Of a stretch of DNA of 64,000 nucleotides, positions 49,370 to 63,491 are shown piece by piece. Source of the DNA: Anaeromyces robustus (taxonomy: Eukaryota > Neocallimastigomycota > Neocallimastigomycetes > Neocallimastigales > Neocallimastigaceae); the NCBI GenBank assembly GCA_002104895.1, contig MCFG01000113.1, positions 40,001-104,000 on the forward strand, written 5' to 3'. The notes under the pieces are model-generated. The model worked only from the letters and a program-made list of their open reading frames with translations, did not search any database and was not told where the DNA came from. Both the position numbers and the translations under genes were made by a program. Each line of letters starts with the position of its first letter. Positions within the stretch are counted from its first letter, which is position 1.

Positions 49370-49530
49370 AATAATAAAGTCTTGATTTGAATATAAATAT
49401 ATCATTGATACAATTATGTATTTCTTCACATATTTCTATTTATTATTAACAATAGAAAAATACCTAAAAGAATTGATATTAAAATTATTCCATGACTTAA
49501 ATAATATTTTCAAATGGTGAACAATATTAA

Positions 49531-49582
<52 letters not shown>

Positions 49583-49665
49583 GAAGTATTTAAAATTTAC
49601 ATAAATTTAATAAAAGGAAAATAATCATTATATTCATTATATTCTTAATAAAATTAAAAAGAAAA
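49370..49665 (+). pseudogene. Old diverged copy of IDI exons 5-6 and 3' UTR
   Basis: GATATTAAAATTATTCCATG (49473-) corresponds to GGTATTAAAATTACTCCATG of IDI exon 6. AAATGGTGAACAATATTAAT corresponds to AAATGGTGGGACAATATTAA. After a 42-base poly-A insertion the 3' UTR words ATTCATTATATTCTTAATAA follow in order. Upstream, TTGATTTGAATATAAATAT resembles the middle of exon 5. Divergence is much greater than in the copy at 23.4 kb, so it is an older, separate event 26 kb away. No open frame remains. Confidence 0.75.
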
Positions 49666-50107
49666 AAAAAGTTTATTTTATATTTAATTATTAAAAAAAA
49701 AAAAAAAAGAAAATATTTACATTATATTGTTTACAATATATTTATAATAATGCTAATAAATATTATAATATATATAGAAATTAAAACAAAATATTTTATT
49801 TAAGCTAATCATCTTAAGTAATTAAAAAAATTATAATAAAAAAACTTTTAAAAATATAATATGTTTTTTTTTTTATTTTCTATTTCTTATCTATTAAAAA
49901 ATTCAAAAAAAAAAAATTAAAAAATAAGTATTTATATTTATAGGATATAACATATATTTATTGCTAATTTTAAAAGTATATTGGAATAATTAAAATTATT
50001 ACTTTATTATTAAATTTCATATAATAACAATATAATAACGATTTATTTTATATATTTTATATATTTAATTATAATAAATTTTTATAATAAATTATTATAC
50101 CTTTAAT

Positions 50108-50390
<283 letters not shown>

Positions 50391-50708
50391 ATTAATCAAA
50401 AAATATAAAATTCCAAAAAAAAAACTTTATTATATAATAATTTGTAAAAAAAAAATTTTTTAATTACTATCCACCAATAAAATATATTTATTTTAATTAA
50501 ATAATAATAATTTGAAAAAAAAATAAAAAAAAGGTAACAAAATTTTTTAAATTGAAAAAAAGGTTAACAAAAAAGAATTTTTTTATATTAAAATAGAAAG
50601 TTTAAAAAAAAAATTTTTTTTTTTCTTTTTAATATTAAATAAAAATTCTAAACAAAAAATGAAAAAATAAAATAAAAATAAAAAAATTTTAATTTTTAAT
50701 TTTAAAAA

Positions 50709-51994
50709 ATGAAACAATATCACACTTTTTCTAAAAAGTTTATAAACTTTTTAGTTCTTTTTATTTTAGTTATTAGTAATGTCGTTGCTGATGATGATTG
50801 TTCTAATGTGAATAAAGCATTTGATTTAATGGGCAATAAATTAAATATCACATTGTCAAATTGTTGTAATAATAATGAAGTGACTTTCTGTAATAACCAA
50901 AAATATATTACTGAAATGTAAATATATTTATATATATATATTATACATATATTACCTATTCTTTATTTAACTAAAACTTAATATAATTTATAAATATATA
51001 TACAATAAAATAAATTATGGTTTTATATTTATCTGGAATTTTGTTATGTTATATATATGTAGCAAGATTAAAAATCAAGAAGTTAATTTAACTGAAGAAG
51101 TAATTGATCACCTTAGTAAATTATCAAATTTAGCTATATTGTAAATATATAATTTTAACATCTTATTATAAATTTATCTTTATATATTTTTTAAATTTTA
51201 TTCTACTTTTTATATATTTATACTTTTGAACTATAATATCTCTAAACTTTCAATATTTTTGAAATTATATTACTAATTTTTTCTATATTTACATTTTTAA
51301 AATCACTTCATTATTTGTAATGTATATATATATATATAAAAATGTTGAATATTATTAAAATTAAAAATTTACAACAATTATACATTCAAATAGGGAAATA
51401 AGAGATACTAAAATTAAAGTGCCAAACAATTTTGATAAATTAAAAAATCTTAGAACTTTGTAATTATTCATATTATTTTAAGATATACATTCAATATTTA
51501 AAAATGAATATTTTAAAAATATAAATATATAGAATTGTTATATATTATATATTATATATTATATATTATATGTTTATATTTATAAAATATTATTATTTTA
51601 ATATAAAACATATCTAATTTTACTAACATTTTATTAATTTTTGAAATTTTAATGATAATAGAATCCTTGAAAAATCCTTTGATAATACACAAATACCAGA
51701 AGTTATTGGAAAAATGGAAAATTTAGAAACACTGTAAAGTATTTTATAAATATATATTAATTATTAATAAATAAATATATATTTAAATATAACATAATAT
51801 AATATTATATAATATAATTTATTTATTTATTTATTTGTTTATATATTTATTTATTTATTACATAAAGTGATTTGTCTGATAATCAATTTAAAGGGAAAAT
51901 TCCAATTTTTTTAACCAATTTAAAAAATTTACAAAAACTGTAAATATAATTAATATTAAATATAATAAAAAATAATACAACTATTTATATGAAT

Positions 51995-52065
<71 letters not shown>

Positions 52066-52928
52066 ATTATTATTAAAAGTTTTTTATAAAAAATTATATT
52101 ATTTATGTAACTTAAAAAATATAAAGGGATTTAGGTGGTAATTCTTTTGAAGGAAAAATTCCATACGAATTTAAAGAATTAACTAAATTAAATTCATTGT
52201 ATGTAAATTAAATTGTTTTATTATTATTATTATTATTACTATTATTATTATTATTATTTTATTATTATTAAATAATTACAAAATATTTATATTTACTATA
52301 TATAATATAATATAATATAATATAAATATAAATATTTAATTTATGGTACTAATTTTTAATTTATTTAGTTCATTAAATGGTAATGAAGGTTTAACTGGAT
52401 ATATACCATATTTCCCAGAAATAAAAGAATGTGATTACGATAAAACAAATTTATGTGATTTGAAATATTCAAATTGTAAAAGAACACAATATACATACAT
52501 TGATCAACATTATTGTAACGATTATGATATCAAAGTTACTAATTCAGAAAATGGTAATCCTGATCCAGATTATGATCCAAATAAAGATGTACCTTTTACT
52601 AAAAAAATTGCAGCATTATATAATAGTTATAACCCAATTTCATTTATTTTATTAATGGGGATCATAGGTTTTATTTTGTATACTTTATATTATATAATAT
52701 GTAAATGTACTAATTCTTTAAGAAATAAAATACAACAAAAAATTGAAAAAGAAACTACACCTTTAAATAATGAATCTAATGAATCTGTTCAAAATCAAAA
52801 TAATCAAATCCTGAAAGAATTAAATGATTTAGTTTTACTTTCAACTCTAGCTTATTCTATAAATGAACAATCAGAAAAAAATAAAAATCAAGAAAATGAA
52901 AAAAGTAATAGTATGAATAATAATCATG

Positions 52929-53008
<80 letters not shown>

Positions 53009-53524
53009 CATGCTGAATATAATGAAAGCAATGGTAAAAACAATAATGAAAATAATATACCTACATCGTCAATACCAACTCTGAATGTTCCACCTACTTC
53101 TTATGCTCCGGGATCTTATACCTATCAACCTAATACAAGTAATCCAAATTATGTTCCAGGACCATATCAACCAATTCCACCATCTCCAAATTTTGTTCCA
53201 GGATCTTATTCACCTATTCCACCATCACCAATACCTGGTTCTCAAGAAAGTATGCCATTACTACAACCTCAACCTCCAGTACCTGGTTCTCAAGATAGTA
53301 TGCCATTAATACAATCTCCACCACCACCTGGATCTTTTGTATATCAAATGCCTTCATATCCACCACCACCACCAGGTTATTATCCTGTTCTAGTACCTGT
53401 CCCACCAACTATTTCAGTTGAAGATCAATCACAACCTCCAAATTATTCTTCTGTTTCAGCTTCAGCTCCTCAAATTAATACTGATAATAAAAAAGTGGAT
53501 AATGATAAAAATGAAAAAAAATAA
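50709..53524 (+). CDS. Leucine-rich-repeat single-pass membrane protein, one exon per repeat
   Basis: Seven exons: 50709-50917, 51063-51140, 51394-51459, 51662-51733, 51868-51939, 52127-52198 and 52369-53524, all GT-AG and all phase 2. They give 574 residues. A signal peptide (FINFLVLFILVISNVVAD) is followed by a Cys-rich cap with an adjacent CC pair. Next come LRRs of the plant/fungal type such as LDLSDNQFKGKIPIFLTNLK and LDLGGNSFEGKIPYEFKELT, a second Cys-rich cap (CDYDKTNLCDLKYSNC) and one membrane helix (ISFILLMGIIGFILYTLYYI). The cytosolic tail is Asn-rich and then Pro-rich (SYAPGSYTYQP, PPPPPGYYPV). No kinase domain, so signalling would need partners binding the Pro-rich tail. Probably a cell-surface sensor or adhesion protein. 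Ligand unknown. Confidence 0.92.
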
Positions 53525-53973
53525 TTAAAAAAAAAAAAAAAAAAAGAATTTAAAAAAAAATAATAGATAATAATAATAAGTATAAACAAAAATCTCATAT
53601 AATTTATAATATATATGGGTTAAAAGTTAAATAAATTTGATTCTTAAATTTAAATTAAGTCATTAAATATATATATATATATTATAAATCTAATATATAT
53701 TTGTATATAAAGTACAAAATATCACCAAAATTTATATTTACTTGTTGATAATATAAAGTAAGAATAATTATATATATAAAGAATAAATATAGATATAGAA
53801 AGACATGCTTTATATATATATACTTTTTTTTTTCTTTCTATTTTATAAATATATATATAAATATTATATATAAATAGAAAAAACAATTTCTATGATAATA
53901 TTATACTGATTAAAAAACATTATAATAACACATATATATAATAATAAATTAAAGTAAATATAAATCATAACCA

Positions 53974-54006
<33 letters not shown>

Positions 54007-55426
54007 AATTATATAAAAAATTAAAAATTAAAATGTAAAATAAAAAAAAAAATTTTTTTAAAATAAAATAATTAAAAAATAGAAAAATAGAATAATAGAA
54101 ATCTATAAAAATAAAGTTAAAATGTAATAAAATATAAAATAATAAAAAATTTTTTAAAAATAAATTAAAAAATAGAAAAATAGAAAAATAGAAAATTAAT
54201 ATAATATGTGGATTTTTTTTTTTTTTTCTATTATAATGAATGTCAAAAAAAAAAAGTAAAAAAAAAAAAACTTTTGATTTCAAAAGTCAACATTAAATTA
54301 CCAGATTGATAATAAATATGTTTTTATTTATACATTTCTTATTATTGTTTTTTTTTTTTTTTTTTTTTTTTAATATTTTTAATTATTATTTATTACCTAT
54401 TAATTATTAATTATTATATAAAACACAACTTATACTCAAATAATAAATTGGCAAAACACTGCATTTTCACAAACAATAATTAATATAATTAATATATATA
54501 TATATATATATATAATACATCTTAATTAATCAAATAATAAATATAATTAATATATATATATATATAATACATCTTAATTAATCAAATAATAAATATATAG
54601 ATGAAATAGACTAAATAAATTTTTATATGTATATTATTATTATGAATTATTATTAACTTTTATTTTAAAAAAATTTTTTTTTATTTATTTATTTTTTATA
54701 TTTTATGTATATATTTTTAAATTAATATATAATATATAGATTTTTTTTTTTTTAATTTTTTAATTCTAATATTTATAAAAAAAAAAAAGATTTTCAATTA
54801 ATTATTTAATAATGATTTATTTATAAAATTTTTATTATTAATATTTTTTTATTTTATTATATTTTATTTTATTTTATTTTTACTTTTTTTTTTTTTTAAA
54901 AAAATTTTTGTTTTATTTAGTTTTGATTACTTTATTTATTATTTTTCATTTTAAAAAATATTATATATATATATATAATTTATTATATTAGATTATATAA
55001 ATAAATATATATATATATAAATATTTTTTAAAAAAAAAAAAAAAAAGAAATCTTCGTGGATTATTATATTATGATTTATTCTAAAATTTTAGTTATTTAT
55101 TTATTGATTATTTTACATTATTTACTTTTGATTTTCGTTTTTTTTTTTTTTGTTTTTTGTTTTTTTTTGTTTTATTTATTATTTGATGATTATTATTTTT
55201 TGTTTTTAATTTAATTATTGGTTTATTTTATTATGTTATTATATAAATATTTTTTTTTCTTTTTATTTTTTATTATTATTATTTATTTTATTTTATTAAT
55301 GATTAATGATTAATTATTTATTATTTATTATTAATCATTAATTATTATTATTATTATTTATTATTTATTATTTATTATTATTATTATTATTTATTATTTA
55401 TTATTTATTATTTTGTATTATTATTA
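53525..55426. other. Tail-to-tail intergenic region
   Basis: Between the convergent LRR and kinase genes. Poly-A/T, TA repeats and a 58-bp tandem duplication containing TAATACATCTTAATTAATCA at about 54485-54600. The minus frame 53864-54283 is a Phe/Leu/Ile run without domain signal. Confidence 0.75.
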
Positions 55427-58400
55427 TTATTCTTCTTTACTTTCAGTTGGTGAAAGTTTTGGACTTTTAAAATCAGTTAATCCATGTTGATTTATTTTTT
55501 TCTTTTCTTCTTGTTCTCTCTTTTTACGAGCTTCAATTTCACTAATCTTCTTTTTAGCATTTAATAATTTTTGGAAAGCTTCTTGTTCTTGTTGTTTTTG
55601 TAATTCACGACGTTGACGTTCTTGTTCACGTTGTTTTTCTAATTTACGTTTTTCAAAATCTTTTAAATTAGTTGAACGAAGTTTATATATATATTGACCA
55701 TTTGAAGTAGATGAAGTAATAGAAGAAGTAGATGGGGTTGGAGAAGCAGCTCTAAAGGAAGGTGATGATGGACGATAGAATTGTGGTGAAGAAGAACGTA
55801 ATTGTGGTGAATTAGGTGAAGGTGAAATAGATCTTAAATATGGAGATTGAGCACGAAGAGATGGTGAACCAGCTTCTGAACCAGCTTCGGATTCAATTCT
55901 TTGTTTAAAGAAATTAACACGACTAGATACTGAAGGTGAAGTTCTACCATTATTAAATAAGAAACCAGTATCTTGATTTACATTACCTTCACGAATTCTT
56001 CTTCTTTCTTCTTCAAGAGCTTCAAACTTTTTCTTTTGTTCTTTCCATTTTTCAGCTTTATCTTTTTCATTGAATAGACTTGCTGAAGTTCTACCATTAT
56101 TAAATAAAAATCCTGGATCTTGGTTTACATTACCTTCACGAATTCTTCTTCTTTCTTCTTCAAGAGCTTCAAACTTTTTCTTTTGTTCTTTCCATTTTTC
56201 AGTTTTATCTGTTTCACTGAATACACTACTAACTGAAGTTCTACCATTATTAAATAAAAATCCTGGATCTTGGTTTACATTACCTTCACGAATTCTTCTT
56301 CTTTCTTCTTCAAGAGCTTCAAACTTCTTCTTTTGTTCCTTCCATTTTTCAGTTTTATCTGCTTCACTAAATACACTACTAACTGAAGTTCTACCATTAT
56401 TAAATATAAATCCTGGATCTTCATTAACATTACTTTCACGAATTCTCTTTCTTTCTTCTTCAAGAGCTTCAAACTTCTTCTTTTGTTCCTTCCATCTTTC
56501 TGCTTTTTCTTTATCACGATTTAATTCTTGTTCATGTTTTAATTGTTCTTCCTTTTTACGTTGATTTTCTTTTTCTTCTAACTTCTTTTTAGTAGCCATG
56601 GCTTTTTGGAATGCAAAACCTTCATCCTTAGCAATATTCATTTGACGATTCTTTTCTCTTTCCTTTAACATTTCTAATCTCTTCTTTTCAAATTCAGAAA
56701 CAGCAGATCTATCATTAGCTTCTTCCTTTCTTTTTCTTTCTTCTTCTTCTTTCTTTTGTTTTTCTTTTTGAAGAGCTTCTTCCTTCTTTCTTTCAAATTC
56801 CTTTAATTTTTCTTCTTGAATCTTTCTTTGTTTTGCTATATTTAATTCTTGCTCATTTTTCTTTTTTAATTCTTCTTCCTTTCTTTGTTTTTCCTTCTTT
56901 TCTTCAACTTCTTTAGCTTTTAAAGTCTTTTGGAAGTTTTCTTCTTCTTCCATTTTAATTTTTAATAATCTTTCTTGTTCCTTCTTTTGTCTTTCTTCTT
57001 CCTTCTTCTTTTCAAGTTCTTGAGTTTTTCTTTGTGAAATTTCCCATTGTTTTTTAATTTCTTCTTGTCTCTTCAATTCATTTTCACGTTCTTCTTGTTC
57101 TTTCTTTAATTTTTCTTTTTCCTTTTCTAAAAGAATATTCTTTGCCTTTTCAATCTTTTCAAAAGCTTCCTTTTCTTTTTGTTTAGTAAGTTCAATTTTT
57201 TCTAATTCTCTTTGTTTAGCGGCTTGTTCCTTTTTAAGTTCAAGTTGTCTTAATAAAGCTTCTCTAATCTTATGACGTTCTTGTTCTTCTTGTTCTCTTA
57301 ACATGAATCTATATAAAAAATTATTATGATTTAAATACATATATAATTATGTTTTATATAAATATAAAAACATAAAATTAATTATTTATTTATTAATATA
57401 TATAATTATTAAACATTAAATAGAATAGAATAGAATACAATACAATACAATATAATATTATATTCTAAAAACAATATATATATATATATATAAATCTAAA
57501 CTTACTCTTGTTCTCTTCTACTTTTCTCTAATTTTAATTGATTTTCCTTTTCTTCATTAATCTTTTTAGCATTCATAACTTTTTCTAATGCTTCTTGTTC
57601 CATTCTTAATTTTTCATTTTGACGTTCTTCTTCTTTCTTTTTATTAGCTAATTTCTTTTCTTCTTCAAAGTTTTCCATATTAACAATATGATTTGGATTA
57701 TCTTTCTTTAATTCAAGAGGACTTTCAAGAACAGGACTCTTAATAGATGGACTCTTAATAGATGGACTTTTAACAGATGGACTTTTAGTAGAATCTTCCT
57801 TAATAGTTTCTTCTACTGGTTTTAATTTTGGTAATTCTTTCATTTCTTTTTCTTTTTGCTTTTGAATTTCTTGTTCCTTCTTTAATTCTTGTTCTTTTCT
57901 TAATTCTTGTTCCTTAAGTTTTAATTCATGAGGAGTTGGCATTTCATCAAATTTATTTAAAACTTCACTTTTAAAAGTTTCTTCAGGTTGAAGTAAATTA
58001 TTTAAAGTATTTATAATTTCTTCAAGTGTTGGTCTTTTTGATGCGTTTTTGTGCCAACATTGAGTAATAAGTTTTTCAAAATCTGGGTGAAGAACTTTTC
58101 CTTTCATAGCTGGTCTTTTATTTTCAAAAAGAATTGCTATTATAATTATATTATATAATATTATAAATAATAAAAAAAAAAATCAAAAAAAAATAATTCC
58201 AATAAAAAAAAAATCAAAAAAAAATAATTCCAATTTTAATTTAATATAACATATATACATATATAACATATAGTTTAATATAAATTGTAATAATAAAAAA
58301 AATAAATAAATAAATAATAATAATAATAATAAAAGTCAGATTAAAAATTATATTATATTATTCATAAATATAAAATATAATAATGACAATAATAATAAAA

Positions 58401-59585
58401 GTCTTATTAAGAAACCATTTATTATTATTTTTACAATAAAATTATAAAATTTAATAAACTTACAGCAAATTAAACTAGCATCAGAAGTATCTTTAATTTC
58501 AGAAGCCCAAGGTTTCTTTAAGTATGCTAAATAATAAAGAATAAAACCAAGACTATAAATATCATCCTTTTCATTGTAAGGAGTTGGATTTTTACTACCT
58601 AAGAATAATTCTTCTAATTGAACAGGAGATAAAAATAATGGAGCTGAGTATATACCATTTGAACGACATGGATCATTGACAACTGAGAAACCATAATCAG
58701 AAATGTATGGAACTTCATTTTTCATTAAAATATTAGTGATTTTTAAATCATAATGATAAATATTATTTTGATGAAGAGTACGAAGACCTTCTGTAATTTT
58801 TAAAGCAATTTCATATCTTGTCTTCCATGGAAGATCAGTATGCTTTTCAATAAAGTTTTGTAAATTTCCATCACTGAAATATTCCTATATAGAAATATTA
58901 TATATATATATATAATTATATAATGATAATTATTACATATTATTACATATAGATATATAGATTTAATAGATTTATAAATAGATAAATAAAAATTAATAGA
59001 TATAATAGATAAATAGATAAATAAATAAATAGATAGATAAATAAATAAATAAATAAAAATAAGTAGATATATAAATAGATGAGTAAATAAATAAATAAAT
59101 AAATTGAAAGATAGAAAAAAATATATATATATAAAAATACAAATTTATATATAAAAATATAAATTTGTACATAAAAAATATATTAATATCACAAAATATA
59201 TTTTTAATGATTAATATATACTAATATATTTAAAAATAATATTATTATTTCATTCAAATTAAAATATAGATGTAATACTTACAACAACAAGTCCTGGGAA
59301 ATTATTGTTTCTTCTTTCGAAATGAATATTTTTAACAAAACCTTTAATTTTTACAAGATTACTGTTTTCTTCGAGTTGAAGTTCTTTTAATTTTTCAACC
59401 TCTTCATTTAATAAAGTTGGCCAATCTTCATTTGCCATAGATTTTCTTGGAAGTAAATATTTAATAATAACTTCATTGTCATCTAATTTAACTAAATCTA
59501 ATACACTTGTAGAATTAAATAATGACTTCTTTTTAGTAGAAGCATCCTTAACAATATCAGAAGCGTCACAAATTTTAATAGTCAT
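55427..59585 (-). CDS. TKL-like protein kinase (possible pseudokinase) with long coiled-coil tail
   Basis: Four exons on the minus strand, 59585-59283, 58884-58464, 58136-57506 and 57308-55427, all GT-AG, give 1,078 residues. The kinase domain spans about residues 15-270. Lys42 is in VIIKYL, the catalytic loop is HYDLKITN (His145, Asp147, Lys149, Asn152) and the DFG equivalent is DYG (164-166). EKDDIYSLGFILYYL, ITQCWHKNASKRPTLEEII and a short activation segment YSAPLFLSP follow TKL style. The glycine-rich loop is not recognisable and HRD/DFG read HYD/DYG, so activity is uncertain. After KSPSIKSPSIKSP comes a charged Glu/Lys/Gln coiled coil with four 50-residue repeats, a Ser/Pro-rich stretch (SPNSPQLRSSSPQF) and a second short coil. 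The exon joins restore the kinase fold (LVVV-EYFSDGN, SLIC-SILFENKRP). Confidence 0.9.
55935..56520 (-). repeat. Four tandem 150-bp coding repeats in the kinase tail
   Basis: Unit KWKEQKKKFEALEEERRRIR followed by EGNVNQDPGFLFNNGRTSVS and SVFSETDK, repeated four times, nearly identical in DNA. This implies recent expansion or gene conversion. Alternates a charged helix with a PGFLFNNGRTS linker. Confidence 0.93.
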
Positions 59586-62068
59586 TTTTACTTTTTTAAT
59601 GAAAAAAAAAAAAATCTATATTATATGAAAAATAAATAAAATTTGTACTATAATATAGTTTTATTAATTTGTTTTAACTTTCGGTTAAATTGTATTAATA
59701 TTTACTATAAAGTAAAAATTTAAATAATTATTTTTAATTTAGTTGATTTGTTTATTCGTATATTAATATTTAAAACCTCTTTATTTTATATATTCTTTTT
59801 ATGTTTTAAATAAAAATACTATTTAACAACAAAAAAAAATAAATAAAAAAAAAAGATATATATAATAGATATTATTACTTTAAAATATTTATTAATTTAA
59901 TAGATATTATTAAAATAAAATCTTTCTTATATTAATAAATAATTCAGCTGGATTCAGTAAAACTGTAAATAATTATTTTCGGAAGTCAAAGATATTATTT
60001 ACTGAATACTTTTTTTGTCAAATTCTTAATATTAATATTTATATTTTTTATATGTTATTCTTTTAAATAATTATATGTATTTAATATTATTCTTTTTTCC
60101 TTGATAAAATGTATTCTTAAATTGGATAATATAAAAAATATAAAAAGTCTCTTTGAATTAAAAAAAAAGAAAAAGAAATAAATAATTATATATTGATATA
60201 TTTTAATATAAAGATATTATAATTTAAATTTTACAAATTGAAATATAATTTCAATATTCCGTTTAATATATGCAAATTATTATACAGTTGATTAAATTGT
60301 ATTGAAAATGAAATTATTTATTTTTCTTTTTATTTTTTTATTTTTTTAATTTTTTATTATTTTTTTTCTTTCTTTCTTTTGTTACTTTTCTTTGTTGAAA
60401 AAATTAAAAATATTTTTATATATATTTAATTGTAAATAAAAAAAAGAAAAAAAGGGTTTATTGGTAATTAAAAATTGATTTGATGTTTATTGATATTGAT
60501 AAACGTTAAAAAAAAATAAATGTTATTATTTGAATATTGTTCGAATGAAATGTAGAGTATGAGATGAATTATTTGAAATTTTGCTGCAGTAATTTTTAAT
60601 TTTTTCTTCTGTGAATCAAAAAAAAATAAATAATAGTAAAAAAGATTATATCTGTAAGAAAAAAAATATTAAAAATATAATTTATATTTCTCTTTCTTTT
60701 TTTCTTTTATATATATATTATATGTATCTATTATAATATATATTCTTTTTTTTTATTATTATTTGCTTTTTTTTTTTTTGCTTGAAACTTTAATTTTTTA
60801 AAAAAAAAAAAGTAGAAAAAAAAAGTAAAATAATAAATTATTAGTTTAATTACAAAAATAAATTATTATAATAATTAAAAGTAAATATAAATGTAATACA
60901 ATAAATAAAAGAAATGTAATACAAATAAAAAAATAATAATAAATTAAAATATTCTAAATCTAATATTATATTTACAAAAATAAAAAAAAAAACAATCAAG
61001 TTTATATTTATATTAATAAATAAATAAGTAGCTAATTTAAATAAAATAATAATGATAAATAAATAAGTAATAAATATAAATAATTAAATCTACAGCATTA
61101 TAAAAAAAAATATGAAATTATATATATTATATATATAATAGTATGGATATAAAATAAATATTTATTACAATAAATAGCATATTATTTTATTATTAAAATT
61201 TCACATAATAATAAATAATATTAATATTAATAATAATAATAATAAATAATAATATTAATAATAATCAAATTGATTTATTATATCAACGTTTCTTTTTAGT
61301 AATTTTATTTTATTAGTCTTAGATTAAAATTTTATTTTTTAATATATTATAACAAAATATATTTCATTTAATATATTAATTTAATAATTATTAATTTTTA
61401 TTATAAGATTACACAACCAAAATTGTTTTTTGTATAATAAAAGCCTTTGTATATTACAATATATTGTATTATATTGTATTATACTACATGACATTGATAT
61501 AATTTAAGATTATTATTGAATGAAAATTTATAATAGTTAATATATTATAATATATATTTAATATATTGTAATTATATATTAATTTAATTAAATATAATAA
61601 AATAAGTTGTATTAAAACCAAAAAAATAGATGAACTTAATATATTATAATATAATAATATATTTTAAATCAAAATAATTTATATAATATATTATCATATA
61701 TTATTCATTATATTATAATATATTGTTAAATTAATTAATCCAATTTATAAATATAAACATCAACAAAAAATATATAATAAAATTTATTATTTCAAATTTT
61801 ATTATATATAATATATTATATATTATATTCATTATATTTTATATATTATATATTATATAAAATAATAATTGTATAACTCATAATTTAATAATGAAGTATT
61901 TCTATTTTATCTTTTAAACAGAAATATTAAAATACCATATATAGTAATAAGTTTACAATTATTATATTATATAAATTACACCAAACTATTAAGCATATTA
62001 GTAATATTCATTTATAGTTAACTGTTTCAAAATAAAAAAAATGGGTTTCAAAATAAAATTGCCTTAAA

Positions 62069-62114
<46 letters not shown>

Positions 62115-63030
62115 GTAATAATTATTATAAAAAAAAAATATCTTTTTTTAGGTAAAAAAAATTTAGCGAGTATATTATTATTTATTTTAGAATGTTATTA
62201 TATAAAATTTTCTATTATTTTTTTATAAATATTTATTAAAATAAAATATTTAATATTAATTACTATGAAAATAAATAATAGAATAAAAAATTTTCCCACT
62301 AAATCAATAGTTAATGTTTTTTAACAGAGGAAAAACTTATTCAAATATTTTGATAAAAAAAAATTATCAATAAATTAATCTATATCTATATTAATAATTA
62401 TAAAAAAATAGAAAAATAATTAAATTAAAACTCAGATTTCCAGTTATAAAATTCTTAAAAAAATTGCTTTTTTAAGATTTTTTTTTTAATTTCTTAATAT
62501 ATAAAATAAATAGATAAAATAATAAAATATAAAATAAAAATAATAATATATAATAAAAAAAATTAACATATGTTAACATTAAACATTTATTTATCATATT
62601 TATATACATATAATGTTGAATATAATTAATTTTATACGTTAGTTTATTAATATATTTTACATATAACCTTTAAACTATATCATTTTTATATATAAATATT
62701 ATTTTCATTTTTTATAACTAAAATAAATTGTCACACCAAACACACAAACATTTATATATATATATATATATATTTTGATATATAAAATAATAAATTGATT
62801 ATTATAATATTCCTTTTTATTTATTATTATTATTATTATTCATTACAATTTTATCTTTATATATAAAATATTTATAAATTAAAAAATATAAAAATTAAAA
62901 ATGGTATACACGAATACTTACGTTTATAGTCATATTTATATAAAATGTTACTTATATCTTTCATTTATGGACTTTGTTTTAAAATTGTAAGGACTATGTA
63001 AGGTCAACGATAAAATAAAAAATAAAATAA

Positions 63031-63211
63031 ATAGTGAAGTAAAATAAAATAAAATAAAATAAAATAGTAAAGTAAAATAAAATAAAATATTAAAGTAAAA
63101 TAAAATAAAATATTAAAGTAAAATAAAATAAAATAAAATAAAATAAAATAAAATAAAATAAAATAAAATAAAATAAAATAAAATAAAATAAAATAAAATA
63201 AAATAAAATAA
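63031..63211 (+). repeat. (AAAAT)n microsatellite
   Basis: About 30 five-base units, with variant units containing AGTAAAG. Similar shorter blocks continue to about 63290. Confidence 0.93.
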
Positions 63212-63444
63212 ATAGTGAAGTAAAATTAATGACAAGTATAAATAAAATAAAATAAAATAAATAAGCAAATATAAATAAAATAAAATAAAAAAATATAATA
63301 AATAAGCAAGTAAATAAATTAAAAATAATAACAAAATACAAATAAATATCCCAAAGTTCAATTCTTGTAATAATTGTTTTAAAATTCCCTCGAAGAAATC
63401 TTTTTTCTCGTTCTTTACTCTGTCAAATACATGTCTTTTTTTTT

Positions 63445-63491
63445 GTAAAATAAGTTTTTTTTTTTTTTAGAAAAAAAAAAACTTATTTTAC
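63445..63491. repeat. 47-bp hairpin made of a T-run facing an A-run
   Basis: GTAAAATAAG, 14 T, AG, 11 A, CTTATTTTAC: perfect 10-bp outer arms enclosing complementary homopolymers. A cruciform or terminator-like structure, but no gene is adjacent. Confidence 0.85.

Larger units (their letters stand above)
47864..49370. other. AT-rich intergenic region with a hairpin and a tandem duplication
   Basis: Upstream side of the GH43 gene. No gene seen. A slightly more complex stretch at 48500-48760 (for example GGAGATGGTGGAGATG and TATCCTGCAAGAGACAAAGA) leads into the palindrome listed separately. Confidence 0.65.

Noticed and set aside
53864-54283. 139-codon Phe/Ile/Leu minus frame
   Set aside because: Reads through poly-A and AAAT tracts; no Met-proximal or domain signal.
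63090-63361. Two Phe/Tyr frames
   Set aside because: Translation of the AAAAT microsatellite.
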